DNA of 64,000 bases, from positions 4,216,001 through 4,280,000 of the forward strand of contig NC_016946.1 in assembly GCF_000277125.1 (NCBI RefSeq). The letters are read 5' to 3'. Under the pieces are notes generated by a model. The model ran no database searches, had not been told where the DNA came from, and saw only the letters and a list, made by a program, of their open reading frames with translations. This document shows, in pieces, positions 1 to 8,348 of the stretch. A program made the translations under genes and the position numbers. Numbering within the stretch: the first letter of the stretch is position 1; each line of letters begins with the position of its first letter. The stretch is from Mycobacterium intracellulare ATCC 13950. Lineage in GTDB: Bacteria > Actinomycetota > Actinomycetes > Mycobacteriales > Mycobacteriaceae.

Positions 1-759
1 ACCGATATCGGTTTACCGTTGGGGCCCAAGGGAATTGCGGCGATCATGCCCGACGCCGTCGAGTCGTTCACCACCGGGCTCGAGCGTCCGCGCAGCGAGA
101 TCCTGACCTTTTTGGCCGCGCGCGAGGCCGCCCACCACCGGCTGTTCAGCCACGTCCCGTGGCTGTCGAGCCAATTGCTGGGAGCGGTCGAGGCCTACGC
201 GATGGGCATGCAGATCGACATGTCGGGAATCGAGGAGCTGGCCCGCGACTTCAATCCGGCGTCGCTGTCGGATCCGGCGGCGATCGAAAACCTGTTGGGG
301 CAAGGCGTATTCGAGCCCAAGGCCACGCCCGCGCAGACGCAGGCGCTCGAGCGCCTCGAGACGTTGCTCGCCCTGATCGAAGGGTGGGTGCAGGTGGTGG
401 TGGCCGCCGCGCTGGGCGACCGGATTCCCGGCGCGGGCGCGCTCGGCGAGACGCTGCGCCGGCGCCGGGCCAGCGGCGGCCCGGCCGAGCAGACCTTCGC
501 GACGCTGGTCGGGCTGGAGCTGCGGCCGCGGAAGATGCGTGAAGCGGCCGCGTTCTGGGAGCGCCTGACGCAGGCCGCCGGGGTCGACACGCGCGACGGC
601 ATCTGGCAGCACCCCGACCTACTGCCCAACGCCGAGGACCTCGATGAGCCCGCCGGTTTCATCGACCGTGTCATCGGTGGTGACACCAGCGGCATCGACG
701 AGGCGATCGCCAAACTCGAACGCGAGGACCCCGACTCCGACGGCCCTGTGGACAACTGA
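1..759 (+). CDS. Zincin-like metallopeptidase family protein (Rv3195-like), 5' truncated by window edge
   Basis: The reading frame is open from the first base, so the true start lies upstream and only the C-terminal 252 codons are present. It resembles the actinobacterial zincin_2 (DUF2342, 'F420 biosynthesis-associated') family of Rv3195. The helix with REAAHHRLF (bases about 121-147) corresponds to that family's degenerate HExxH-type motif, here ExxH without a leading His. No signal peptide or membrane segment is visible in this part. The tail is acidic. The next gene follows on the same strand after 35 bp. Peptidase activity is not established from this fragment. Confidence 0.8.
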   Translation, partial: TDIGLPLGPKGIAAIMPDAVESFTTGLERPRSEILTFLAAREAAHHRLFSHVPWLSSQLLGAVEAYAMGMQIDMSGIEELARDFNPASLSDPAAIENLLGQGVFEPKATPAQTQALERLETLLALIEGWVQVVVAAALGDRIPGAGALGETLRRRRASGGPAEQTFATLVGLELRPRKMREAAAFWERLTQAAGVDTRDGIWQHPDLLPNAEDLDEPAGFIDRVIGGDTSGIDEAIAKLEREDPDSDGPVDN

Positions 760-794
760 ACGGGCCGTCGCCCCCGCCGTGACACAGTGGCGCG

Positions 795-1661
795 GTGACT
801 CAGCAGTGCCAGGCCGCGCTGTCCACCTACGCGCTGGACCCGGCGATGCCGGTGCTGCTGCGCCCCGACGGCGCGGTGCAGGTCGGCTGGGATCCCCGTC
901 GCGCGGTGCTGGTACGTCCTCCGGGCGGTTTGGCCGCCGCCGAGCTGGCCACGCTGTTGCGGACCATGTCGTCGCCGACCCCGCTGCCGGAGTTGCAGCG
1001 ACGGGCGCTTGACCGTGGCCTGACCGACACCGAGGGCCTGAGAAGCCTGGTGGCGCAACTGGTTCGGGCCGGGGTGGCGACCGAATGCGGGCGACCGCGC
1101 GGCCGGGCGCCGTCGGTGCGGGTGCACGGCCGCGGGCCGCTCTCGGAGTTGCTCGTGGAATCGTTGCGCTGCTCGGGCGCCCGGATCGCGCACAGCAGCC
1201 AACCGCACGCGGCGGTGTCGGCCGGCGACGTCGACCTGGTGGTGTTGTCGGACTACCTCGTCGCCGACCCGCGCATGGTGCGCGATCTGCACGACCAGGG
1301 CGTCGCGCATCTGTTGGTGCGGGTGCGCGACGGCATCGGGCTGGTGGGTCCGCTGGTGATCCCCGGGGTGACGAGCTGCCTGGGCTGCGCGGACCTGCAC
1401 CGCAGCGACCGCGACGCGGCGTGGCCGGCGATCTGTGCGCAGCTGCGGGAAACCGTCGGCGTCGCCGACCGGGCCACCGTGCTGGCGACCGCGGCGCTGG
1501 CGCTGTCTCAGGTGAACCGGGTGATCGCGGCCGTGCGCGGCCAGGGCGCGGCGTCCGAGCCCGAACCGCCCCAGACGCTGAACGCGACGCTGGAATTCGA
1601 TCTGCACGCCGGCGCGATCGTCGCGCGGCAGTGGGTCAAGCACCCGTTGTGCGCCTGCTGA
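795..1661 (+). CDS. E1-like / TOMM cyclodehydratase-like protein (Rv3196-like)
   Basis: This 288-residue protein has the layout of E1-like cyclodehydratase ('TOMM precursor leader-peptide-binding') domains. An N-terminal winged-helix-like segment is followed by a Rossmann-like half (about residues 100-230). A CLGC motif near residue 193 and a CAC at the extreme C terminus could form a Cys4 zinc site. The start is a GTG. It lies between the zincin-like gene and an ABC1 kinase, the same order as Rv3195-Rv3196-Rv3197. No YcaO partner or precursor peptide is nearby, so a role in peptide modification is not supported by context and its substrate is unknown. Confidence 0.75.
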   Translation: MTQQCQAALSTYALDPAMPVLLRPDGAVQVGWDPRRAVLVRPPGGLAAAELATLLRTMSSPTPLPELQRRALDRGLTDTEGLRSLVAQLVRAGVATECGRPRGRAPSVRVHGRGPLSELLVESLRCSGARIAHSSQPHAAVSAGDVDLVVLSDYLVADPRMVRDLHDQGVAHLLVRVRDGIGLVGPLVIPGVTSCLGCADLHRSDRDAAWPAICAQLRETVGVADRATVLATAALALSQVNRVIAAVRGQGAASEPEPPQTLNATLEFDLHAGAIVARQWVKHPLCAC

Positions 1662-1742
1662 GGGCGGTCCCGTGCGCTGACCTGCGGCGACGCGAGTTGA
1701 CAACAAGCGTTGTCGGCTTCTCTCCACATCGCGTGGGCCATC

Positions 1743-3086
1743 ATGGATGATGGTTACGTGGCAGACATCAAACGGGGCCGGGCTGCGCGTAACGCCAAGC
1801 TGGCCAGCATTCCGGTCGGATTCGCCGGTCGGGCAGCGCTCGGATTCGGTAAGCGGCTGACCGGCAAGTCCAGGGACGAGGTCCAGGCCGAGCTTCTGGA
1901 AAAGGCCGCCCACCAGTTGTTCACCGTCCTGGGTGAGCTCAAGGGCGGCGCGATGAAGGTGGGCCAGGCCCTGTCGGTGCTCGAGGCCGCGATTCCCGAG
2001 GAGTTCGGCGAGCCCTACCGCGAAGCGTTGACCAAGCTGCAAAAGGACGCCCCGCCGCTGCCGGCGGCCAAGGTGCACCGGGTGCTCGACGCCCAACTGG
2101 GCACCAAGTGGCGCGAGCGGTTCAGTTCGTTCGACGACACCCCGGTGGCCTCGGCGAGTATCGGCCAGGTGCACAAGGGCGTGTGGTCCGACGGCCGCGA
2201 GGTGGCGGTCAAGATCCAGTACCCCGGGGCCGACGAGGCGCTGCGGGCCGACCTCAAGACCATGCAGCGGCTGGTCGGGGTGTTCAAGCAGCTCGCGCCG
2301 GGCGCCGACATCCAGGGCGTGGTCGACGAGTTGATCGAGCGCACCGAGATGGAACTGGACTACCGGCTCGAGGCCGAGAACCAGCGCGCGTTCGCCAAGG
2401 CGTATCACGACCACCCGCACTTCGCGGTGCCGCGCATCGTGGCCAGCGCACCGAAAGTGGTGATCCAGGAGTGGATGCAGGGCATCCCGATGGCCGAGAT
2501 CATCCGCCACGGCACCACCGAGCAGCGCGATCTGGTCGGCACCCGCCTGCTCGAGCTCACGTTCGACGCGCCGCGCCGGCTGGAGATGCTGCACGGCGAC
2601 GCCCACCCGGGCAATTTCATGCTGCTCGACGACGGCCGCATGGGCGTCATCGACTTCGGCGCCGTCGCGCCGCTGCCCGGCGGCCTGCCGATCGAGCTCG
2701 GGATGAGCATCCGGCTGGCCCGCGACAAGAACTACGACCTGCTGTTGCCGACGATGGAGAAGGCCGGGTTCATCCAGAAGGGCCAGCAGGTGTCGGTGCG
2801 CGACATCGATGACATGCTGCGCCAGTATGTCGAACCGGTCGAGGTCGAGGTCTTCCACTACACCCGCAAGTGGCTGCAGAAGATGTCGGCCATCGAGATC
2901 GACCGGTCCGTGTCGCAGATCCGCACGGCCCGGCAGATGGACCTGCCGCCCAAGCTGGTGATCCCGATGCGGGTGATCATGTCGGTGGCCGCGATCCTGT
3001 GTCAGCTGGACGCCCACGTGCCGATCAAGGCGCTGTCCGAAGAGCTGGTGCCCGGGTTCGCCGAACCCGACAACGCGGTCGTCTAG
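1743..3086 (+). CDS. ABC1/UbiB/ADCK-family atypical kinase (Rv3197-like)
   Basis: The family motifs appear in order: the KxGQ motif in MKVGQALSVLE, the Ala-rich loop in ASIGQVHKG replacing the P-loop, the VAVK lysine, the ExD motif in ERTEMELDY, the catalytic-loop-like HGDAHPGNF and the metal-binding IDFG. These mark an ABC1/UbiB protein-kinase-like ATPase. Members act in isoprenoid-lipid or quinone metabolism, and Rv3197 has been linked to macrolide resistance through the WhiB7 regulon. ATG at 1743 was chosen. GTG at 1758 gives an N terminus (VADIKRGRAARNAK) that begins at the conserved part, and GTG at 1710 is also possible. whiB7 lies immediately downstream on the other strand. Confidence 0.9.
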   Translation: MDDGYVADIKRGRAARNAKLASIPVGFAGRAALGFGKRLTGKSRDEVQAELLEKAAHQLFTVLGELKGGAMKVGQALSVLEAAIPEEFGEPYREALTKLQKDAPPLPAAKVHRVLDAQLGTKWRERFSSFDDTPVASASIGQVHKGVWSDGREVAVKIQYPGADEALRADLKTMQRLVGVFKQLAPGADIQGVVDELIERTEMELDYRLEAENQRAFAKAYHDHPHFAVPRIVASAPKVVIQEWMQGIPMAEIIRHGTTEQRDLVGTRLLELTFDAPRRLEMLHGDAHPGNFMLLDDGRMGVIDFGAVAPLPGGLPIELGMSIRLARDKNYDLLLPTMEKAGFIQKGQQVSVRDIDDMLRQYVEPVEVEVFHYTRKWLQKMSAIEIDRSVSQIRTARQMDLPPKLVIPMRVIMSVAAILCQLDAHVPIKALSEELVPGFAEPDNAVV

Positions 3087-3095
3087 TCTCGCGCG

Positions 3096-3347
3096 CTAGG
3101 CCGCCTTGCGGGGGCGGCCGCGGGGTCGTTTGAAGCTCAACACCGAACCGCGGTCGAAGATCTCGCCGCCCCACACGCCCCAGGGCTCGGCCCGTTCCAG
3201 CGCGGCCGCCAGGCACTGGCGGCGCACCGGGCAGTCGACGCACAGCGACTTGGCGCGTTCGAGATCGGCCGGCGCTTCGGCGAACCAGAGATCGGGATCG
3301 CCGGCGTGACACGGCAGGTCCGGCCTGGGGGCTATCCGTGCCGACAT
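3096..3347 (-). CDS. whiB7: WhiB-family transcriptional activator WhiB7
   Basis: This 83-residue Fe-S regulator has the four WhiB cysteines (PCHAGD, then CVDCPVRRQC), the GVWGGE turn that contacts sigma factor, and the AT-hook RPRGRPRK near the C terminus that is particular to WhiB7. WhiB7 binds SigA region 4 and an AT-rich element beside the -35 box. It activates intrinsic antibiotic-resistance genes and itself. The N terminus is shorter than the roughly 92 residues of the M. tuberculosis protein. The gene is preceded by a long leader with a small uORF and a hairpin, annotated separately, which should couple its expression to ribosome stress. Confidence 0.96.
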   Translation of the reverse strand: MSARIAPRPDLPCHAGDPDLWFAEAPADLERAKSLCVDCPVRRQCLAAALERAEPWGVWGGEIFDRGSVLSFKRPRGRPRKAA

Positions 3348-3429
3348 GTCCTACCACCTACTTCCTGGTCTGGGTTGCTGTCCTTGAGCGGTGATCCGGA
3401 CCAGGTCGCTTCGTTGCCGACCGATAACT

Positions 3430-3465
3430 ATGGCCACGGATCCTTGACTTCGGGTCCGTGGCCAT
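3430..3465 (-). terminator. whiB7 leader hairpin (putative attenuator)
   Basis: Perfect 11-bp arms (ATGGCCACGGA / TCCGTGGCCAT) flank a 14-nt centre that can add two more G-C pairs. The hairpin lies between the uORF stop and whiB7. The bases that follow on the minus strand (ATAGTTATCGG) are only moderately U-rich, so it is a non-ideal intrinsic terminator, as is common in mycobacteria. Position and context fit the attenuation model described for whiB7/wblC leaders. Confidence 0.65.
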
Positions 3466-3489
3466 CTGGGTGAAAACCGGGGCTGCTGC

Positions 3490-3651
3490 TTACGTTGCCT
3501 TCGGTGGGCCCCCGACTCCTACGGACGCGTCGGTCGCGGCGGCGGCGCGATGCTTACGCGCGGCCGCCGACACGGCGGAGGGTGCGGCATGGGAGGTACC
3601 CGCGGACAGCTCCGCGCGGGCCACGCCTACACCGAACGCGTCGCTGAGCAT
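3490..3651 (-). CDS. whiB7 leader uORF, 53 aa
   Basis: An ATG with a strong ribosome-binding site (GAAGGAGGG, about 8 nt upstream) opens a 53-codon frame rich in Ala, Gly and Ser that ends at TAA, 24 bp before the leader hairpin. It lies wholly between the predicted whiB7 promoter and whiB7. Leader uORFs of whiB7 are known to sense slowed translation: stalling prevents the terminator from forming. The peptide itself is probably not functional. Its exact residues are not recalled from any reference. Confidence 0.7.
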   Translation of the reverse strand: MLSDAFGVGVARAELSAGTSHAAPSAVSAAARKHRAAAATDASVGVGGPPKAT

Positions 3652-3694
3652 CGCGGCCACCCTCCTTCGTCCGTAGTGCCGAGTCGCGGTATCG

Positions 3695-3731
3695 AGGGTA
3701 AACGGTCACGGTCGTCGTCACAACCGATTTT
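3695..3731 (-). promoter_or_regulatory. whiB7 promoter with WhiB7 A/T-rich element
   Basis: On the minus strand AAAATCGG directly precedes a -35 box TTGTGA (3718-3723). A 17-bp spacer and the -10 box TACCCT (3695-3700) follow. An A-run just upstream of the -35 is the recognition feature bound by the WhiB7 AT-hook in the autoregulated whiB7 promoter. Transcription should begin near 3688, giving a leader of about 340 nt. Confidence 0.75.
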
Positions 3732-3751
3732 CTGACCTGCGCGTTTGCCGG

Positions 3752-5860
3752 TCAGCGACCGCGAACCAGCTCCAGCACGTCGGGGCCGTACTGTTCCAGC
3801 TTGCGCGCGCCGATGCCGGGAATCGCGATCAGCGCCTCGTCGTCGTCGGGCCGCAGCTCGGCGATGGCGATCAGCGTGTTGTCGGTGAAGACGACGTAGG
3901 CGGGCACCTTCTGTTCCTTGGCGACGTCCAGCCGCCACGCCTTGAGCCGGAGCAGCAGGTCCTCGTCGATGTCGGCCGCGCAGGTCTCGCAGCGGCGCAG
4001 CATGACGGCCGCCGGGGTCGTGAGGTTGTTATTGCAGATCCGGCAGCGGGTCGCGGTGGCCCGGTTGCGCCGAGACTTGTTCGGCCCCGGCTCGGCCCGT
4101 GCCTGGGGTGCGATGCCGTTGAGGAACCGCGACGGCTTGCGGCCCTGGCGCCCGCCCGGGCTGCGGGCCAGCGCCCAGGTGAGCGCCAAATGCGTTCGGG
4201 CCCTGGTGATTCCGACGTAAAGCAGGCGGCGCTCCTCCTCGACCGCCTCGCTCTCGGCGCCGTGGGCGAGCGCGTGTGAGATGGGAAGCGTGCCGTCGGC
4301 CAACCCGACCAAGAACACCGCGTCCCACTCGAGCCCCTTGGCGGCGTGCAGCGATGCCAGCGCGACGCCCTGCACCACCGGCGGGTGCCGGGCGTCGGCG
4401 CGCATCCTAAGCTCGGCCAGCAGCCCCGGAAAGTCCAGCTGCGGGCGTTGCGCGACTTCGTCGTCCACCAGTTCGGCCAGCGCGCTCAGGGCCTCCCAGC
4501 GCTCGCGGGCGCGGGTACCGACCGGCTCCTGGGCCGTCAGGCCCAGCGGTTCCAGCACCGCGCGGACGACGTCGGGCAGGGGACCCTCCGCACCGCGCTC
4601 GGCGGCCCGATGCAGCGCCAGCAGGGCCTGCTTGATCTCCTGGCGATTGAAGAATCCCTCGCCGCCGCGGACCTGGTAGGCGATGCCCGCCTCGGTCAGC
4701 GCCTCCTCGTAGATCTCCGACTGCGCGTTGACCCGGTACAGCACGGCGATCTCGGACGGCGGGGTGCCGGATTCGATGAGCCGCGCGATCGACGCCGCGA
4801 CCGCGGCGGCCTCGGCCGGCTCGTCGGGATGCTCGTGGAACGTCGGCGCGGGACCCGGCGGGCGCTGACCCACCAGGTGCAGCTTGCTGCCGGCGACCCG
4901 CCCGCGGGCCGCGGCGATCACCTGGTTGGCCAGCGAGACCACCTGGGGGGTGGACCGGTAATCGCGCTCGAGGCGCACGACGGTGGCGTCGGGGAAGCGG
5001 CGGGAGAAGTCGAGCAGGAACCGCGGCGAGGCCCCGGTGAACGAGTAGATGGTCTGGTTGGCGTCGCCCACCACCGTCAGGTCGTCGCGGTCGCCCAACC
5101 AGGCGGTCAGCACCCGCTGCTGCAAGGGCGTGACATCCTGGTATTCGTCGACCACGAAGCAGCGGTAGCGGTCGCGGAACTCCTCGGCCACCGCCGGGTC
5201 GTTTTCGATCGCGGCCGCGGTGTGCAGCAGCAGGTCGTCGAAATCGAGCAGGGTGACGTGTTCGCCGCGCGCTTTGAGGGCCTCGTAGGCGGCGTAGACG
5301 CCGGCGATCTGGGCGGCGTCCAGGGGGATGTCCCGCCCGGCGGCGGCCACCGCGGCGGGGTATTCCTCGGGGCCGATCAGCGACGCCTTGGCCCACTCGA
5401 TCTCGCCGGCCAGGTCGCGCACGTCGTCGGTGCTGGCGTTGAGCCGGGTGCGGCTGGCCGCCCGGGCCACGACCGCGAACTTGCTGTCCAGCAGCTGCCA
5501 CCCGGTGTCACCGACCACCCGCGGCCAGAAGTACCGCAGCTGCCGGTGGGCGGCGGCGTGAAAGGTCAGGGCCGAGACCGCGCCGACGGCCGGCCCCGTG
5601 CCCGCCGCGGCGTCGATCGCCCGCAACCGGGAGCGCATCTCCCCCGCCGCCCGCTGGGTGAACGTGACCGCCAGCACCTGGCCGGCGGCGACATGACCGC
5701 CGGCGACCAGCTGGGCGATCCGGTGAGTGATGGTGCGGGTCTTGCCCGTTCCGGCGCCGGCCAGCACGCAGACCGGGCCGCGCGGAGCCAGCACGGCCTC
5801 GCGCTGCTCGTCGTCCAGCCCGGCTGTCAGTGGATCGGCGACCGTCGGCATGGCGTCCAT
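3752..5860 (-). CDS. uvrD2: ATP-dependent DNA helicase UvrD2
   Basis: This 702-residue SF1A helicase has Walker [10 protein letters not shown] near residue 38, the motif II sequence [11 protein letters not shown], and motif VI-like [11 protein letters not shown] tetracysteine segment (CRIC...CETC) follows and then a C-terminal HRDC domain ([15 protein letters not shown]). This is the UvrD2 architecture, which differs from UvrD1 by its HRDC module and cysteine linker. M. tuberculosis UvrD2 is essential and 700 residues long. ATG at 5860 was chosen because GGAAG sits 5 nt upstream and the length matches. ATG at 5851 is an alternative. Confidence 0.95.
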   Translation of the reverse strand: MDAMPTVADPLTAGLDDEQREAVLAPRGPVCVLAGAGTGKTRTITHRIAQLVAGGHVAAGQVLAVTFTQRAAGEMRSRLRAIDAAAGTGPAVGAVSALTFHAAAHRQLRYFWPRVVGDTGWQLLDSKFAVVARAASRTRLNASTDDVRDLAGEIEWAKASLIGPEEYPAAVAAAGRDIPLDAAQIAGVYAAYEALKARGEHVTLLDFDDLLLHTAAAIENDPAVAEEFRDRYRCFVVDEYQDVTPLQQRVLTAWLGDRDDLTVVGDANQTIYSFTGASPRFLLDFSRRFPDATVVRLERDYRSTPQVVSLANQVIAAARGRVAGSKLHLVGQRPPGPAPTFHEHPDEPAEAAAVAASIARLIESGTPPSEIAVLYRVNAQSEIYEEALTEAGIAYQVRGGEGFFNRQEIKQALLALHRAAERGAEGPLPDVVRAVLEPLGLTAQEPVGTRARERWEALSALAELVDDEVAQRPQLDFPGLLAELRMRADARHPPVVQGVALASLHAAKGLEWDAVFLVGLADGTLPISHALAHGAESEAVEEERRLLYVGITRARTHLALTWALARSPGGRQGRKPSRFLNGIAPQARAEPGPNKSRRNRATATRCRICNNNLTTPAAVMLRRCETCAADIDEDLLLRLKAWRLDVAKEQKVPAYVVFTDNTLIAIAELRPDDDEALIAIPGIGARKLEQYGPDVLELVRGR

Positions 5861-5934
5861 AGTGGCTTCCCATACTGACAAGTCGCCGTGCGAGCTGAGG
5901 CATCGCCACGCCCGAATCGGATGGCCTGGCGTGT

Positions 5935-6021
5935 CGCTGCGCGGAATGCATCGTCGCCGGGCTACCCCGAGCGCCCACTCCTCCGCATCCCGCTGCGCGG
6001 AATGCATCGTCGCCGGGCTAC
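5935..6021 (+). repeat. Two perfect 31-bp direct repeats (family A element)
   Basis: A 31-bp unit ending in GCATCGTCGCCGGGCTAC occurs at 5935-5965 and 5991-6021, separated by 25 bp. It lies between divergent uvrD2 and mrx1, with the second copy ending 11 bp before the mrx1 start codon. Related CTCCTC...GCATCGTC elements occur near 29120-29228 and 62484-62530. Confidence 0.85.
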
Positions 6022-6032
6022 GTTATCGGGCT

Positions 6033-6287
6033 ATGACCACTGCCCCGCTCACCGTCTACACGACCTCCTGGTGTGGCTACTGCCATCGGCTCATGACGGT
6101 GCTCAAGTCCAACGGAATACCGTATGAGACGGTCGACATCGAGCACGACGCGGCGGCCGCTGACTTCGTCAGCTCGGTCAACGGCGGCAACAGGACGGTC
6201 CCGACGGTGAAGTTCGCCGACGGGTCGACGCTGACCAACCCGAGCGCGGCCCAGGTGAAGGCGAAGCTGGCCGAGACCGGTAGCTGA
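6033..6287 (+). CDS. mrx1: Mycoredoxin-1 (glutaredoxin-fold)
   Basis: This 84-residue thioredoxin-fold protein carries the active site WCGYC near residues 12-16 and the cis-Pro region RTVPTVKF. Mycoredoxin-1 reduces protein-mycothiol mixed disulfides using mycothiol as electron donor. It is the actinobacterial counterpart of glutaredoxin and matches Rv3198A. ATG at 6033 fits the family length; in-frame extension upstream would run through the repeat element. It is divergent from uvrD2 and convergent with nudC. Confidence 0.94.
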   Translation: MTTAPLTVYTTSWCGYCHRLMTVLKSNGIPYETVDIEHDAAAADFVSSVNGGNRTVPTVKFADGSTLTNPSAAQVKAKLAETGS

Positions 6288-6297
6288 GCAGGCCCAG

Positions 6298-7230
6298 TCA
6301 GTCGATCGCGGCCCAGGATTCGATGATCACCCGCGCGATCGAAATCGACCCGGGCAGCAGGAGTTTCGACTCCGAGGAACTCGACCAGTCCCCGGCCGCC
6401 AGCGCCTCGCGCACCTCGTCGCGCGTGAACCACGCCGCCTCGGCGATCTCGCCGTCGTTGAACGAAAAGTCCTGCGCCGGGTCGCCGACGGCGTGGAAGC
6501 CGACCATCAGCGAGCGCGGGAACGGCCACGGCTGACTGCCCAAATAGCGCACGTCACGCACGGTCAGCCCGATCTCCTCACGGATCTCCCGAGCCACACA
6601 CCCCTCGAAAGACTCACCGGCCTCGACGAATCCGGCCAACAGCGAGAACATCCGCTCCGGCCACACCGCCTGGCGCGCCAGCACCGCGCGGTCGCCGCCG
6701 TCGTGCACCAGACAAATCACCGCCGGGTCGATGCGCGGGAACTCCTCGTGCCCGGTGACCGGGTTCACGCGTGACCAACCCGCCCGGGCCGGACGTGTGG
6801 GTGAACCGTCCACCGAGCTGAATCGAGACTTCTCATGCCAATTCAACAGTGCGACAGCCGATGACATCAGCTGGCCGCTGGTGTCGTCGAAGATCGGGCC
6901 GAGGCTGCGCAAGTTCACCACCTCGGTGCGCGCGTCGGGGTCCTCCGGGGCCTGCAGCGCGCCGCGGATCGCCCACACGTGGCGGCCACCCTCGAGGCGC
7001 CCCAGAAACACCGCCTCCGACGGCGGCTTGTCGCCGAGTTCGGCGGCGGCACCCAGCACCACCCGGCCGTCGGAAACCAGCACCTGATTGCGCGAGTCCA
7101 CCCGCAGCAGCGCCGCCTCGGCCCAGCCCGCGGTGGCCGCCTCGACGTCGGTGCGCAGCTGATCGGCTCGGTCGGCTCCGACGCGCGACAGCAACGGGAC
7201 GCTGCGCAGCTGAAAATCCGCGATCGCCAT
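6298..7230 (-). CDS. nudC: NADH pyrophosphatase NudC (Nudix hydrolase)
   Basis: This 310-residue Nudix hydrolase has the Nudix box GFVEAGESFEGCVAREIREE (about 200-219), followed by SQPWPFPRS, the NADH-pyrophosphatase signature. It hydrolyses NAD(H) and NAD-capped substrates; mycobacterial NudC also degrades isoniazid-NAD adducts. The Cys4 zinc ribbon of E. coli NudC is absent, as in other mycobacteria. The residue after SQ is Pro 234. From memory M. tuberculosis has Gln at the corresponding position, with altered activity. ATG overlaps the stop codon of the upstream channel gene by one base (TGATG), indicating coupled translation. Confidence 0.95.
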   Translation of the reverse strand: MAIADFQLRSVPLLSRVGADRADQLRTDVEAATAGWAEAALLRVDSRNQVLVSDGRVVLGAAAELGDKPPSEAVFLGRLEGGRHVWAIRGALQAPEDPDARTEVVNLRSLGPIFDDTSGQLMSSAVALLNWHEKSRFSSVDGSPTRPARAGWSRVNPVTGHEEFPRIDPAVICLVHDGGDRAVLARQAVWPERMFSLLAGFVEAGESFEGCVAREIREEIGLTVRDVRYLGSQPWPFPRSLMVGFHAVGDPAQDFSFNDGEIAEAAWFTRDEVREALAAGDWSSSSESKLLLPGSISIARVIIESWAAID

Positions 7231-8300
7231 CAATGCCCCACGCTTCGGATGTAGAGCAGGCGGTCGTTGGCCTCGACGGCGTCCACCTCCGGGGCGTCGA
7301 TGCGCCACAGGTGCCCGTCGCGCACCACACCGAGCACGATGTCGCGCAAATGCCGCGGCGAGCCGCCCACTTCGCTCTGCTCGACCTCACGCTCGGCGAT
7401 GGCGAGCCCGGCGTCGGGCGTCAGCAGGTCCTCGATCATCTCCACGACGCTGGGCGTCGTGGTGGCAAGCCCGAGGAGCCGGCCCGCGGTCGCCGACGAG
7501 ACCACGACCGAGTCCGCCCCCGACTGCTGCAGCAGGTGCTGGTTCTCGGCCTCCCGGATCGAGGCGACGATCTTGGCGTTGGGCGCGATCTCGCGCGCGG
7601 TCAGCGTCGCCAGCACCGCGGTGTCGTCGCGGCTGGTGGCGACGATGATGGACGCGGCGTGCTGGGCCCCGGCCAGCCGCAACACATCGGCCTTGGTGGC
7701 GTCACCGTGGACGGTGACCAGGCCCGCGCTCTCGGCGTGCTCGAGCGTGCTGCGATCGGTGTCGACGACGACCACCTCCGCCTGGATGGTTTCGTCGCCG
7801 AGGATCGCGGCCACCGCCGTTTTGCCCTTGGTGCCATAACCGATCACGATGGTGTGATTGCGCACTCTGCTCCTCCAACGCTGAATCTTCCACCCTTGGC
7901 GAGACCGCTCGGAAAGCACTTCGAGCGTGGTGCCGACCAGCACGGCCAGGAACGCGATCCGCAGCGCGGTGAAGATCAGGGTGTGCACCAGGCGCGCGGT
8001 TTCGGTGTACGGCGTGATGTCGCCATAGCCGGTGGTCGACAGCGAAACCGCCGAGAAATACAGGCAGTCCAAAAATGTCAGCGGCTCGTTGCGCACATCG
8101 CGGAACCCGTCGCGGTCCAGGTAGACGATGACGGCCGCGCCGAACAGCACCACCAGGGCGATGGCCAGGCGGCGGGTGATGACCCGAATGGGGCTGGCGT
8201 GCTCTTCGGGGATGCGCACCACGCCGATCAGCTGGTGACCGCGCTGGGCGGTCAGCGTTTCGTCCAGACCGCTCAGCTTTCGGGACCTACCGTTGCCCAC
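7230..8300 (-). CDS. Potassium channel with RCK/TrkA-N domain (Rv3200c-like)
   Basis: This 356-residue protein has a membrane segment (about residues 45-62), a pore helix with the K+ selectivity filter TTGYGD, a second membrane segment (about 105-125), and a cytosolic RCK Rossmann domain beginning IVIGYGTKGKTAV. It is therefore a two-TM ion channel gated through an NAD(H)- or ligand-binding RCK domain. The start is GTG at 8300. Its last codon overlaps the nudC start, so the two are probably one operon. That pairing could link K+ flux with NAD(H) turnover, which is inference only. Confidence 0.9.
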   Translation of the reverse strand: MGNGRSRKLSGLDETLTAQRGHQLIGVVRIPEEHASPIRVITRRLAIALVVLFGAAVIVYLDRDGFRDVRNEPLTFLDCLYFSAVSLSTTGYGDITPYTETARLVHTLIFTALRIAFLAVLVGTTLEVLSERSRQGWKIQRWRSRVRNHTIVIGYGTKGKTAVAAILGDETIQAEVVVVDTDRSTLEHAESAGLVTVHGDATKADVLRLAGAQHAASIIVATSRDDTAVLATLTAREIAPNAKIVASIREAENQHLLQQSGADSVVVSSATAGRLLGLATTTPSVVEMIEDLLTPDAGLAIAEREVEQSEVGGSPRHLRDIVLGVVRDGHLWRIDAPEVDAVEANDRLLYIRSVGH

Positions 8301-8348
8301 GGCGGCCCGTCATCGGTTTGATTTCCGCGCACGAGACACGCACGCGTC

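Noticed and set aside
1697..1702. TTGACA as a -35 box for the ABC1 kinase gene
   Set aside because: No acceptable -10 box at 16-18 bp spacing (CTCTCC at 17 bp).
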